Shown: positions 20,410 to 32,200 of the stretch, piece after piece
How positions within the stretch are numbered: the stretch's first letter is position 1
Layout: each line of letters opens with the position of its first letter
Assembly (NCBI GenBank): GCA_047967505.1
Contig: CM106538.1
Length of the DNA: 64,000 bases
Direction: 5' to 3' (one strand)
DNA from: Dipteris shenzhenensis
Taxonomy: Eukaryota; Polypodiophyta; Polypodiopsida; Gleicheniales
Notes under the pieces: model-generated
Told to the model about the DNA's origin: nothing
The model's database searches: none
What the model saw: the letters and a program-made list of their open reading frames with translations, nothing else
Made by a program: the position numbers and the translations under genes

Positions 20410-21741
20410 CTACATATATGCATGGACACATAGGTCATTAGAGATGCATAGAACACACCACAATAGAATTATAAAGGTATAAATAGGCATGCAAAACCAC
20501 CATATTTTTGGCTTGTACTTTCTTGACATAAGTAGGGCAAGCATGAGGTGTCCCTTCTTTATTGTTAGCCATGGCGAGATATTGTAGTTCATCAAGACTA
20601 TGGGCCATGTTGACCAAACTATGGAGCATAAACCAAAAGGGTTCACACCATCCTTTTCTATCCTGAGATGTAAATTGTGTGGCTCCCTCGCAAAGTCCGA
20701 CCACATGTTGTCTATGCGCTGCCAAGTAGCACAATCTGCTGGGATCCTCAAAGTGTCATCGGCGGACTAGTGTGTAGCATGCCATGTCATTAGTTGCACA
20801 ATGGAGTTGCATCTGAACATGTGTTGTATTCAGGGGATGATGGAAAAATGTGTCAAGACCTTCACTAGGATCTCATCTCCCCCAGTAAGTCTTGTCTGTA
20901 GTGCTATGCTCCACACTTTGGGCAATTAACCAAATTGCCATAGTCATGATGAAACAAAATACGATCATTAGGGCAAGCATGGATGGTTTCATAATCCATC
21001 GTCAACATCTTCTTTCCTTTGTCTCTGGAATTGGGCATGGTATTTGGGATAGGCTACATCTTTTGGAGCAACCTATTACAATTTGCATATCCAAGAAACT
21101 TGTGAATGAGATACTAATTAATTAAAACAATTAGGAATGAGATACTAAGATCAAGGCTCCAAAGCTCATCAAGTCTGAGACACTTGCATCTGACCATCCA
21201 TACTTTGCTTGCAAATTCAAGATCGAGAGGCAAGCTCATAGTTTTGACATCCTCGCACCATCATACAATAGTGTTGATGCCAAATCTCACATCACAGTCT
21301 CATTCTCAGACATTTCACCCCCATCTCCTCCCGTGGTGCCTCTTTTTAAAAAATCCATCATGTTCACCATACCCTCGTCCTCCTCTAGAGGATCATCATC
21401 AAGATCATCTTGGTCGAACTATGGTGGTGGTGTACGTTCTCCCTTGTACTCTCCTCATCTGTATAATATAATGATGCAAGATTAGTGTGTGCAACAAGGA
21501 CAAGCAACATAAATATCCATGAATCATTCAAATATCATTGGTTTACCAATGATGCACTAGCATGTTGACCAATAGCCTCTTCTAGTGGTGCCTCTCCATA
21601 CATCTGCAAGTGGTGCATGACAATACGGTGCTAATGAAAAACCCCTCACCTGCAATGTGTGCAAGGACAAGGCAATCTCTCACGAAGCCACTCCAAACTC
21701 TCAGGAGGTGGCCCCCTCTCTGATGAGCTCTCACTACTCAT
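20410..21741 (-). pseudogene. CACTA (En/Spm) Tnp2-type transposase, broken
   Basis: On the minus strand the gene starts MSSESSSERGPPP at 21741 and reaches RLPCPCTHCR, the Cys-rich transposase-associated N-terminal motif. Further on come ETIHACPNDRILFHHDYGNL with NCPKCG (about 21000-20930), then FAREPHNLHLRIEKDGVNPF, WPIVLMNYNISPWL and MLALLMSRKYKPK, the conserved core of CACTA Tnp2 proteins. The gene ends in unrelated frames near 20410. Multiple stops and frameshifts are present. The usual function would be cut-and-paste transposition of CACTA elements. Confidence 0.82.
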
Positions 21742-21964
21742 TGTCTCCACCTGCACACATCCACAACCATCCCCCCTAGTCAATTCAAACACTTAAATAC
21801 CTAAATCTCCCAAATTTCCTTAAACCCACTAATCCCCTCTCTTTCACCAACCACCTCGGGGCCTAAATCCCCCCTAAATCCCTTCAAACATCCACTCACC
21901 CCACGAAATCTCCCATCCCCCAAACCCCCCCTAAAACCCTAAACCCTAAATCTTCAGAAAACCC

Positions 21965-22075
21965 TTGTTTCGTCAGTATGGGTGTCATTATATATTGACG
22001 ACCATACTGATGTCGATACTGACGCTCTACTTTTATATACCCACTTTCATACCGATGCCCGTATTAACGAGTTAT
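21965..22075. repeat. Short inverted motif cluster, possible CACTA subterminal repeats
   Basis: GTCAGTATGG, CCATACTGAT, CGATACTGAC and CATACCGATG occur within about 110 bases in both orientations. They lie upstream of the start of the minus-strand CACTA transposase. Subterminal clusters of this sort bind CACTA transposase in known elements. I did not find a CACTA terminus beside it. Confidence 0.4.
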
Positions 22076-22079
22076 AAGA

Positions 22080-22700
22080 ATTAAAAACCCATGCTATTCG
22101 TCCCGTGATGCCGTTCAATTTTTCGTGCATTCTCCTCCCTCGCTTTCACTTTCAGCTCATGATCACCTGCCTCCTCCCTCCCCCTCCCACCTCTCCATCC
22201 TCTTTTACATTGACCCTCTACACCTACAAGACTTGTTGCAGCTCTGTCTCCATCTCAAGGTAAGAAATCCTCTCTTCCCCTTCTATTTCAAGTTTGTTTG
22301 GTTTCTTTGTCTTTGTTTCTACCTCTCCTCTTGTTTCCCTTCCTCTACTTTCACTTTCCCTTCCTTTCTCTAAACTTTCTCTCCTCCTTTCCTTTCCTTT
22401 TCTTTCTCTAAAGGAAGAAACAATACATGAAAAACAATCATGAAAGAGAAGAGTATGAAAGCTCTACCTATTGTTTTTGTGCTTTCTCCTTTCTAGGCTT
22501 CTCTTTGTCTCCTCAATCCATACCCTTTGGAATGATACTTCTCCAAACTCCTTTCATTAATTAGTTTTCTTTAAATGGTATGTTTCCTCTCTTTTATAGG
22601 GCAATGAACACAAACCACCTCTTCTTTTGAGCGGGATCATCCGGTGGCAAGACACGTCATTTCCAAGTAAGAACGTGCTTCCTCTCTTTTCTATTTTTCT
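22080..22700. other. Pyrimidine-leaning intergenic stretch
   Basis: No gene is supported. The plus strand is C/T-rich with a run of open but low-complexity codons (22125-22373). It grades into the pyrimidine tract that follows. Confidence 0.45.
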
Positions 22701-22734
22701 TTTTGTGAATGCATTGGCCTACAATGATGGGCAT

Positions 22735-23155
22735 AGGAACTTTTCTCCTCTCTTCTCCCCTCTCTTTTCCTCTTCCATCCTCTCTTTTCCCTTTCTCCTA
22801 TTTTCACATCCTCTTTCTCCCCCCTCTCTCTCTTATTTCCTCTCTTTTCCCTCCCTCTTTTCCCCCTCTCTTTGCCTCTTCCATCCTCTTTTTTCCCCTC
22901 TCTTTTCTTGTCTCTTTTCCTCTCTTATCCCCTCTCTTATTTCCTCTCTTCTCCCTCTCTTCTCTTATTTCCTCTCTTCTTCCCTCTCTTCTCTTTTTTC
23001 CCCTCTTTCTCCCCTCTTTTCCTCTTCCATCCTCCCTTTTCCTTCACTCCTCTCTTTCCCCTTTCTCTTATTTTCACATCCTGTTTCTGCCCTCTCTCTT
23101 TCTCTCTTATTTCCTCTCTTTTCCCTCCCTCTTTTCCCTTCTCTGTCTTGTAGAG
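22735..23155 (+). repeat. Pyrimidine tract, irregular CCTCTCTTTTCC repeats
   Basis: About 420 bases are almost entirely C and T on the plus strand, built from variants of CCTCTCTTTTCCC. The long frames across it translate to Pro/Ser/Leu/Phe low complexity in all three frames and are not genes. Confidence 0.9.
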
Positions 23156-23159
23156 AAAT

Positions 23160-23790
23160 TGATCAGTGACTGCTGTCTACAGTCCCACTGATTGGATGTA
23201 AGGCACTACCTCTAAATCGTGGAGCACCTCGTAGGATATGGTATTGTAATAGTAGCATCAGTAATCTTTGGTGTTGCATTTGACTTGTCAATGGATAACA
23301 ACCCCACTATATTCATCAAGCCAGTCTTGTCTGAGAGGTGAGAATTGGCTGACGTGGAAATAGCAGATGAAAAGCAGTGATTAAGTCATTTTGTAGCAAA
23401 ACCTATAAAGGCATCAGGTTTCCTAAAGCCCAAGCAAAGTATAGTGAACCAACCTTGCTTGTGTGAAGTGATGGATTTGCCATAGCCAGAATCAACCACC
23501 ACAACATCGATGCTTCGAAATTGAATGAACAAATCTCCATAGAACCCCACACCATATGATACACCACAAACATGCCAGAAGTACTCCATCGTCTCACTAC
23601 AACGATGAGCCACACAGAACGTTAGAGAAAACCTACCTATGCCTATATCACACAAACAGAATACAAACAATGCATGCACCAAAGGCGGCCATCATCCATC
23701 ACAAGGCTTGCACAGACAGCCAAGGAATGCCAACCCATGCGTGCATGACTTCATAATCTGCTCCACACATCCACAATCCACTGCAAACAC
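23160..23790. other. Unique stretch between pyrimidine tracts, unidentified minus ORF
   Basis: A 98-codon minus-strand frame (23682-23386) reads HVCGVSYGVGFYGDLFIQF and VDSGYGKSITS. Its composition is protein-like but I recognise no family. The rest is without features. The base composition is ordinary, unlike both flanks. Confidence 0.35.
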
Positions 23791-24735
23791 CACTCCCCTC
23801 TCTTCTCCTCTCTTCTCTTATTTCCTCTCTTCTCCCCTCTCTCCTATTTTTTCCCCTCTTTTTCCCTTTTCTTTTCCTCTTCCATCCTCTCTTTCCCCTT
23901 TCTCTTATTTTCACATCCTCTTTCCCCCCTCTCTCTTTCTCTCTTATTCCTCTCTTTTCTCTCTTTTCCCTCCCACTTTTCCCCTCTCTTATTTCCTCTC
24001 TTCTCCTCTATTCTCTTATTTCCTTTCTTCTCCCCTCTCTTCTCTTTTTTCCCCCTCTTTTCCCCTCTCTTCTCCTCTTCCATGCTCTCTTTCCCCCTCT
24101 CTTATCACCTCTCTCTTTCTCTCTTATTTCCTCTCTTTTATCTCGTTTCCCTCTGTCTTTTTCCTTCTCTATTCCTCTTCCATCCTCTCTTTTCCCCTCT
24201 CTTATCTCCCCTCCCTCTCTTTACCCTCTCTTTTCTCCCCTCTTTTTTGCCTCTTTCCCCTATCTTTCCCCTCTTTTCCCCTCTCTTTTCTCCCCTCTTT
24301 TTTGCCTCTTTCCCCTATCTTTCCCCTCTTTTCCCCTCTCTTTTCTCCCCTCTCTTATTTTCTTATTTCCTCTCTTTTCTCTCCCTCTTTTTCCCCTCTC
24401 TTCTCTTTTTTCCCCTCTTTTCCCCTCTTTTCTCCTCTTCCATACTCTCTTTCCCCCTCTCTTCTCCCCTATCTCTTTCTCTCTTATTTCCTCTCTTTTC
24501 TCTCTTTTCCCTCCCTCTTTTCCCCTCTTTTCGTCTTCCATCCTCTGTTTTCCCCTCTCTTTTCTCCCCTCCCTCTCTTTCCCCTCTCTTTTCTCCCCTT
24601 TGTTCCCCCTCTTTCCCCTCTCTTTCCCCTCTCTTATTTTCCACTCTTCTCTTATTTCCTCTCTTTTCTCTCTTTTCCCTCCCTTATTTTCCCCTATCTT
24701 TTCCTCTTCCATCCTCTCTTTTCCTCCAAGTATGC
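23790..24735 (+). repeat. Long pyrimidine tract
   Basis: About 945 bases of nearly pure C/T on the plus strand repeat the texture of 22735-23155. Internal duplications are visible, for instance CTCTTTCCCCTATCTTTCCC twice around 24250-24330. The 378-codon frame through it is low complexity (Phe, Pro, Leu, Ser) and matched by open frames in other registers. Confidence 0.9.
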
Positions 24736-24764
24736 CTTTAGAGCTTTCTCGCTAGGGGCCATGG

Positions 24765-25030
24765 GGAGTAGTTGAGAGAGAATGACGAGAAGAAAGTGAG
24801 GAGAGAGGGGCAAGAGAGCAATGAGGAGTAACAGAGTGGAAGGAGAGGAAGGACGGGAATGACAAGATGGGAGTGGTGTGAGAAGGGATATAGCAGGGGA
24901 GAGGTGTGAGACAAAGAAGAGAGGAGGGGAGACTTTAAAGATTGGGGAGGATGAAGCGGGACAAGGGAAAAGCAAAGATTCAAACATACAAAAGGTGAGG
25001 AGGATAAAGAGGATAGGGTGATAGGGGATG
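24765..25030 (+). repeat. Purine-rich segment opposing the pyrimidine tract
   Basis: Directly after the C/T tract the same strand becomes A/G-rich (GAGAATGACGAGAAGAAAG and similar) for about 265 bases. The strand bias therefore flips within about 30 bases. No gene is supported. Confidence 0.7.
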
Positions 25031-25079
25031 TGATTGGCACAGATTGTGGAATAAAGGAGAGTGGATGCAATAAAGTTTC

Positions 25080-25940
25080 CTAGAATTATCTTTTTGGAAT
25101 ATATTGGCTTGTGCGATGTATATAATTTTTTGAATAGAAGTGAATGTAAATGTAGCTTGTTTGTACCCTGAATTCTTTTATAGATCTTGAATGAGTGCCA
25201 CGATATGATTTGTAATGTGTTTCATATGCCTGTATTTGGTTCTTTTTTTTCAAACTGATTAAAAATGGAACACCCTCCTCCACGATATTCTTCCATAAAC
25301 CCCAACCCGGTTCCCCATGTTGCTATCATTAAGGGACATTGGATAAAGTTTAACATCAAAGTGCATGCGCGTGGGTGGGGTCCAAACCGATTTCACATGG
25401 AGCGGCATTTTCTAAGGGAGGCATAAAACAACCTATAGGATCTCCGTAAGCTTTGGAGAGACCGCTTTGAGCAACTACTTAGCAAGCAGGACCGCAACTA
25501 ATAGTCTAAGAAGAGTATAACTATATATTAGAAGAAGTGGAAGATGATGTCCCGAGTGACCCGTCTAGTGTTGAGGAGGAGGAAAGCACCTTAGATAGTA
25601 ATGCAAAGCAGTAGACCTCCTCCTCTCTTTTGAAATTTTTGAAGAATGTCTCTTGTGGAGATGAATTTTGTTGAATAATACTATTTTTGCACTTGTTTTT
25701 GTATATGAAATCTCTTTTGGAGATAAAATTTGTACCTGAACACTCTTTTGGATCTAAATTTGGTATATGAATACTCTTTTGGATACATATGTTAATGTAA
25801 CTTATGGAGATATATGATAATATACAATGAAGCATTAAGTAAATTGTCTTTTCATAGTTTTAGTAAATTGAACTTGAGTTTTAAGTAGTAAATTGTCTTT
25901 TAAGTAAAGTGTAAGTATTTATTAGTTTTTCACTTCTTAC
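25080..25940. other. Intergenic stretch, nothing identified
   Basis: Short frames only. Between 25340 and 25620 the plus strand has a broken protein-like reading (PNRFHMERHF, then DLRKLWRDRFEQLL, then VEEEESTLD) that may be a transposon remnant, but I cannot assign it. After 25640 the sequence is AT-rich with a loose repeat of TTGGAGATAAA and TTGGATCTAAA motifs. Confidence 0.4.
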
Positions 25941-25946
25941 CCGCTC

Positions 25947-26710
25947 TTGTGTTCGTGTTTGTTTTCTTGTTTGTGTCTATGTTTGTCCAATCTCCCCAAA
26001 TTAGACATGTCAGCACGTTGCACATCTGGAGAGCACAGACCCCGTGATCATGAGCCCCTCATAGGACAAGACATCATGGGTTCTACTCTCCAAAGGACTT
26101 TCTTTCCACTCAGCCAAATCCTGAGGGGCCTACCCCTACGACTACCCCTTGGTGGACTTCCCACCATAGGCCAACTCCTCTCAGGCCTACCCCTGCGACT
26201 ACCCCTCGAGGAACTCCTTTGCTACTAGTAGCCCATGCTCAACCCATGGCTTCATCGAGAGTGGCGACGAGTTTGTTGCATCCATGAGAAATGCAGAGGC
26301 AACGAGATTCTTCTCTCTCCTGTCCAAAGGACCTCGGCTATTCCCTCTCCTACACCCCTTGGGGGTAGATCCAGGACATTGATGGCTTTACCTACTCAAC
26401 AACCATCCCCTGTAGCCCCTTCTGGGGGGTCATCACCTTGGCATACCCATCCAAAAAGAGTAGTAAGGGTCAAGGCTATTGTGGTGGCACGAGGGGTATT
26501 GACGAGTCTGTACACTCACATCCCTATAGGTCTCCCCTTCCTCATGAGATGCAATACCAGTCAGGTGTCTCGGCCTCTCCACACACAAGATGCAACACCC
26601 TAGAGACCACTCGCTCCTTAAGTGCTCGCTCCACCCTTTGCTCTAGCTCTGCTACTCCATCCACCATGAATCCTTCAGACTTTGTTTTTCCCATAGTGTC
26701 TCTTTAAGCC
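25947..26710 (+). pseudogene. Unidentified Pro/Leu/Ser-rich broken ORF
   Basis: Overlapping plus-strand frames encode an internal direct repeat (GLPLRLPLGG, then GLPLRLPLEE) that comes from the duplicated bases CCTACCCCTRCGACTACCCCT (R = A or G). Further frames hold SHPYRSPLPHEM and STLCSSSATPSTMNPS. No domain is recognisable. It might be the disordered N-terminal part of a transposon protein. Confidence 0.3.
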
Positions 26711-27143
26711 ATTCATTTATGAGGCTGCTAGGTGTGAGATCAGAGAGTCATCAAGTTGTGTTTCAGATCAAACAGTCATCTACAACTCGAAGCATCTTCC
26801 TTGTTTCATGGCATGACTCTAATTATTTATTTTTCCTTTTAGTCTCGAGCATTTTCTAAATGACAGAAGCTTAGAAATGACAGCTGAAAGGGTAATGCAC
26901 TACTTAAAAGAGTTTCCATGTAAACATCGAAGCTTTTAACAAAAGCTTTTATGTGAATCCACATGTTAGCTTACATGTTTAATAAGTGCACTCTGTGGTA
27001 GTTTAAGTACTATGCTTTAGATCAGTATGGACAGTTTAAAGTCTTAAGTCAGAAGACTTGAAATGATGTAACAAGCACACAAAGGATGGGTACAAACTTT
27101 GCAAGATCCCCTAAAAATCTATTGTTTGTGAAAGAGGATGAGT
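26711..27143. other. Intergenic stretch, downstream flank of MCU pseudogene
   Basis: No open frames of note. By position it could be 3' untranslated sequence of the minus-strand MCU remnant. No repeat was seen. Confidence 0.4.
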
Positions 27144-27530
27144 TCAGAAGTCATGACCAACACTTTGTCCTTTTTCAGAAGGTGGTAGACCACATTGCAT
27201 CTGCAGTTCCTTGAACCTTTCTACATTGAAGTGCCTATTTTCATAAGCTTCCTTTGCTTGGAAGAAACAAGTGTACACATCAAATCTTGAAAAGATGGAT
27301 TTCTAGAGGTAAGAATGAAATACAAAAAACCAGCTATGAGGCCAAGAGATGATACAAAGAATGCAATGGGTTCCATCAAATCCCATGATAACTCCTAGAA
27401 AGTGAGGCGAAAGAAAAGTAAGGTCTGCATTATGACGACCACCAGAGCTATTCAGAACATTTTGCGCGCTTTCCTTAGTGCGATTCTATCAATCTCTTCT
27501 TTCTCCTTTTGCACACCACTCACATTCCTC
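27144..27530 (-). pseudogene. MCU: Mitochondrial calcium uniporter (MCU) C-terminal fragment
   Basis: MCU forms the Ca2+ channel of the inner mitochondrial membrane. On the minus strand the reading is SGVQKEKEEIDRIALRKARK, a first transmembrane segment (IALVVVIMQTLLFF), RLTF, then the pore motif WDLMEP (plant MCU has WDxMEP), a second transmembrane segment (IAFFVSSLGLIAGFLYFIL) and TSRNPSFQDL, KQRKLMK, NVERFKELQ. Two expected Trp codons are stops: TGA at 27452-27454 and TAG at 27395-27397. One A is missing from the A-run opposite 27238-27241, shifting the frame before NRHFNVERF. The N-terminal domain is not found upstream, so this is a partial, dead copy. Confidence 0.85.
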
Positions 27531-27534
27531 TCCT

Positions 27535-28399
27535 AATTGCAAGGTTATCCTCGCAGTTTCTAGCAATCATATAGTTTCAACGTGAAAACAAATGGAAGAT
27601 GAATACACAAGGCAACTAAGACTTACCAGGCAAAGACGATTGAGAGAATAGCACCAAGACAATAGCAGGTGATAGCGATAGAGAAAATAGCACTAGGAGC
27701 AGTCGTTGCTGCTATGGCGATGGTGAAACAGGAACAATAGCAAGCTTTGATGATCGCAATGACATGAAATTTCAAAAGAAGGAAATCTAGTAGGGTGGAT
27801 GACAAAACAGAGCAAGACAGCGATTTGACTAAACAGAGCGAGAAGGCAGTTCGACGAGACAATGGGAAGCAAATTTTGATTTGGAGGGAGTTTCTTGAAT
27901 CAATAAAAAATGAAAATGAAAATATAAACCTGAACCTGACACATGGCTTCACCAGAGGGCAGATTTCCTTTTTATGTCACAATGCTACTTGCCTAAAGAA
28001 AATGAAAGGTAGACTATTGCGTGCCTTTTCCATTCGCTACGAACTCTAAAGAATCTTAAATGCAACGTATCTTTATGTCTCTTTGATTACCTCTTCAACG
28101 TGTACGCCCATAATAATAAGACAATACGTAGCATCATACTAGGGGTGCGTCCTACAGTGACTACGAAAACTCAAGACCGCATCAAGCTATCCACACAATA
28201 AGCCCACTTATCACGCTAGCATAAAAGTAGCAGGTAGAGACCAAAGCAGAGCCATGATAACCCATTAACCAACGCGGTCTTGTATAAATAGTAATTTCTT
28301 TTTCAGTTCAATATTAGTTATTTTTTGCTACTTTCTCTAAAACAACATGCGAGACATACAATCTCTTGTGTTAGACCATATTCTATTCTATTGTGCCTT
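27535..28399. other. Intergenic stretch between MCU fragment and copia element
   Basis: A minus-strand frame (27952-27623) is hydrophobic low complexity and could be spurious. TTTGCCTGGTAAGTC near 27615-27630 (minus) looks like a splice donor, followed by a possible acceptor near 27535. If so, an upstream exon would lie at 27630-27950, but it has no MCU similarity I can see. The rest shows nothing. Confidence 0.35.
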
Positions 28400-28696
28400 T
28401 GTTGAGATATCAAGCTCTATCCCCGACATATCTCCTGGATGACTATCATTTATGTCACCGTCTATGTTAGTTGTACTCGTGGTGTAGTTAGACTACCACG
28501 TATGTTTTGGTTTGGGTTCACATATGAACCACGTATTCTAGGTTTTGACATATAGGGTATTTCCCTCTTCTATTGTATTGTTGTTGTGTGCAAAAGTGAA
28601 GAAAGGCTTCACCCTCCAACCTTGTGTCCTCTCTCTTTTGTGTGTTGTGAAGAAAGCTGAACTTGAGTCTCCTATCTCTCTCCCTTATTCTTTACA
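28400..28696 (+). repeat. 5' LTR of intact copia element
   Basis: TGTTGAGATA to CTTTACA, 297 bp, no difference from the 3' LTR by eye. It would drive transcription of the element. No canonical TATA box is obvious; GACATATAGGG near 28540 is the closest. Confidence 0.96.
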
Positions 28697-28709
28697 TGGT
28701 ATCAGAGCC
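28697..28709 (+). other. Primer binding site, initiator tRNA-Met
   Basis: TGGTATCAGAGCC directly follows the LTR CA terminus and is a perfect complement to the plant initiator tRNA-Met 3' end. Confidence 0.95.
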
Positions 28710-29274
28710 TTGTTCGTGGTAAGGAGCTCAAGAAAGAAAGCCAAGTTTGTGGTGTCCTGGTAAGAGGACCAGTGTTGCTTTCCTACTTCGAGTTTGGGAG
28801 CAAATCTCTGCAGGTAGCACAGCCAAAAGTGCAGGAGTGCACTGCTTCAGATTGAGAGGCCCTTCGCGGTGCGGCGAGAGCGCAGTATATGCTGCGGGAA
28901 AAGGGCGAAGCCCTAGGTGACGTTATTTTTTTGATTTGAGGCCGTTTCGGGGCCCGTTTTGAGGGGAAGTTCTTCGCAGGCACTCAGAAAAAGGCCCTGT
29001 TTTTGCTGTGCGACCACTGCGCGCGGCCAGTCGGTGGAAAGGTGCCACAGAAACTGTGTCGTATGCCTGTGTGCAGAGATATTGGGAGTTGCAGATTCAT
29101 GCCTGTTGCCTGTTGATGCAAAATCGTCACTAGGAAGTGACTGTGTGGTGAAATACCACTTTCGTCAGTGTTGCAGATCTGCCCCTGTGAGGCTTTTCAC
29201 AGAAGTTTTGCTATTTGCCCTTGTGAGGCATTTGCTGTGTTTACAGGTTGCTGTTGCAATTCGTGATTTGTAAA
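28710..29274 (+). other. Untranslated leader of intact copia element
   Basis: 565 bases between the primer site and the gag-pol start. It is G-rich in places (28855-28970) and carries no long frame in phase with gag-pol. Packaging and dimer signals would be expected here, but I cannot point to them. Confidence 0.6.
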
Positions 29275-32200
29275 ATGTCTGAGAATCTGTCTACCATTGT
29301 CAGTGAGAAGCTTGACAAGAACAACTTCCAAGCATGGAAGTTCAGGATGACAAACTTCCTTATGGGAAAGGGAGTTTGGGATTACATCAGTGGTGAAACT
29401 GCAGAACCAGTTTTGGGTACTGCTCCCACTCCTGCTGAATTGAAGGCTTTTAAGGAATGGCATGAAAAAGCCAGAAAATGCTTGTATTGGCTATCTGTTA
29501 GCATTTCAGATTCTATGATTGTGCATATACAGGATCTAGAGACGCCTAAGGAAGCATGGGATACATTGGTGAAGCTGTATAGCACAAATACCAAAGCACG
29601 AAAGATGCAGCTAAAGCAGGAGTTGCACAATGTGCAAAGGAAAAATCTGAATATAAATGAGTATTCCTTGAAGGTGAAAGGCCTTGCAGATTCTCTTGCC
29701 TCCATTGGAGCACCTGTTGATGATGAGGACTTAGTGTCCGTGACCTTGAATGGTCTTGGGAAAGATTATGCACAATTTCGGACATCCATTGGAGTCCGTG
29801 AAACATTTCCTGATTTTCAGGAACTTATTGCTCTCTTGCTGAGTGAAGAGCAAAGGAATGGTGGTTCAGCCACCTCAACTTCTCAAGAGACTGCTTTCTA
29901 CTCGAATACAGGTAGAGGCAGGGGTAGAGGAAGAGGCCGTTCTGGAGGCCGTGCAGGAAATCAGAACCAACAGCAACAACAGGAAAACCAGTCCTATGGA
30001 GGAGGACGTGGTAGTTCTAGAGGCAGGGGGAGCCAAAGAGGCCGTGGTTCATGGCAAAGGAACCAGCAAGTAAATAGCAGCACAGAATGCTATTATTGTG
30101 GAAAGCCTGGACACAAGGAGAATACATGCTATAAAAAGCAGAATGACATCAAAAGTGGAAAGTTGCAGCAAAGCAACTATGCATCATCAAGTGGGCATGG
30201 TGACGACAGAAATGAGCACCTTTTTGTGATGCAGCATATGGTTAACTCCATGTCAGGAGATGCTGCAGCTTGCAATGATGTTTGGTATGTTGATTCAGGT
30301 GCCTCTAACCACATGACCAGTCATGGTGAGTGGTTTCATGATGTCAAAAATTTGGATAAGCCAGGTTATGTTGAAACAGGTGATGATACTGCGCACCCAA
30401 TTACGCAGGTTGGTAAAGTGCCATTGGCTATGCAGGATGGCAAAACAAAGTACTTGGCAGATGTACTTCATGTTCCAAAAATCACTAAGAACCTGGTTTC
30501 AGTTGGCCAGATGGTTGAGCAAGGTCTGCAGGTTAGATTTAATCCTGATGGATGCTTCGTTGAAGACCTGAAAAATAAATGCCGCTTGGTTGCGAAAGGC
30601 AACAAAAATGGAAGAATGTTCACCTTGGATGTTGATATGCCTGAGGTGAAAGCTGCTATGTTTGCGCATGGGAGAGGTGTCATTGCAGATATTGAGATAT
30701 GGCACAAGCGCATTGGGCATGTGAATATACAAAGGCTGAAATCTATGCAAACGAAAAACATTGTTGCAGGTTTGCCTAAATTCAGAGTTGAGGGAATGCA
30801 AAAGGTATGTGAAGCATGCCAAATGGGTAAGCAGGCCAGACATGCATTTCCCAAAAATGCTAAGGTGAGCAAAAGACCTTTGGAAGTGATCCATTCAGAT
30901 GTTTGGACAACCAAAGCTGCTTCTATTGGTGGATGTCATTATTATGTGACGTTTATTGATGACTACACTAGGAAGGTGTGGATTTATTTTATGAAGCACA
31001 AAAGTGAAGTGTTCAGCCACTTCAAGGCTTTTAAGGCCATGGTTGAAAAAGAGAAAGGTGTGCATATTAAAGTGCTGAGATCTGATGGAGGGGGAGAGTA
31101 CTTTTCAGAAGAATTTTGTGAATATCTGAAAGAACAGGGAATTCAAAGGAAGTACTCATGCAGGTCTACCCCTCAGCAGAATGGGGTTGCAGAAAGGAAG
31201 AACAGGCATATTGCAGAAGTAGGACGGGCGATCCTAAATGAGAAAAACATGCCTGATTATTTTTGGGCTGAAGCAGTAGCAACTGCTGTTTATATTATGA
31301 ACAGAACCCCCACTGCAGCTGTCCATGGCATGACGCCTGAAGAAATGTATACAGGCCAAAAACCAGATATTTCTCACTTGAAGGTATTTGGTTGCATAGC
31401 TTATGTTCATGTTCCTGATGAGAAGAGAACAAAGCTGGATCCAAAGGCAAAAAAATGCATCTTTATTGGATATGCTCAGCATCAGAAAGGGTATCGCTGT
31501 TATAACCCTTCCACCCGCAAAATGCAAGTGAGCAGAGATGTGGTTTTTGATGAAATGAGTAGCTGGTATGCACCAACTGTTATGGTAGGAGATGCAGATG
31601 CAGGAAATGGGAATGCTGCAATAAATGCAGAGCAGCAATCTCAAGCCTTGAGTGGACCCAGAGAGTCCTCTACTAGTGGATCTAATGCATGGACAGGGAG
31701 ATTGAGATCTAGTGAATCGTCACATGGCAGCCCTGATAGTGTTGTGCAGGTATCACATAAGGGAAAAGAAAAAGTGGACCATGCTCCAGTGTTTGATGTG
31801 TCTGCTGGTAGCTCTCATGTTGATGGAGAGTCAAGCGGCTCTGAAATGAGCCTTGATGAGGAACTTGGGATTCCTTCTGTTGTTACACCTGGTGCAAGGA
31901 AAGGCAGGCATGATTTAAAGACTCCTGCAACTGATCCAGTTGTACGGAGGTCCACTCGTATTAAGTATCCAGTTGACAGGCTGAGATATGATGGGTATAC
32001 AGCACATCACTATGCTTATATGGTCAAGGTTCTAGAGGAGCCAGAGCCCACATGTTTTGAGGATGCAGCAGGGCATAAAAATTGGGAAGCAGCTATGGAT
32101 GAAGAGATGGCTGCCTTGGATGCAAACCACACTTGGGATTTGATGCCTTTGCCTCATGATAAGAAGGCTATTGGCTGCAAGTGGGTTTACAAAGTAAAGC

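Noticed and set aside
22627-24775. Long plus-strand ORFs (180, 160 and 378 codons) and matching minus-strand Glu/Lys/Arg-rich ORFs
   Set aside because: They arise from the C/T low-complexity tracts, are open in several frames at once and encode only simple Ser/Pro/Phe/Leu or Glu/Arg/Lys runs.
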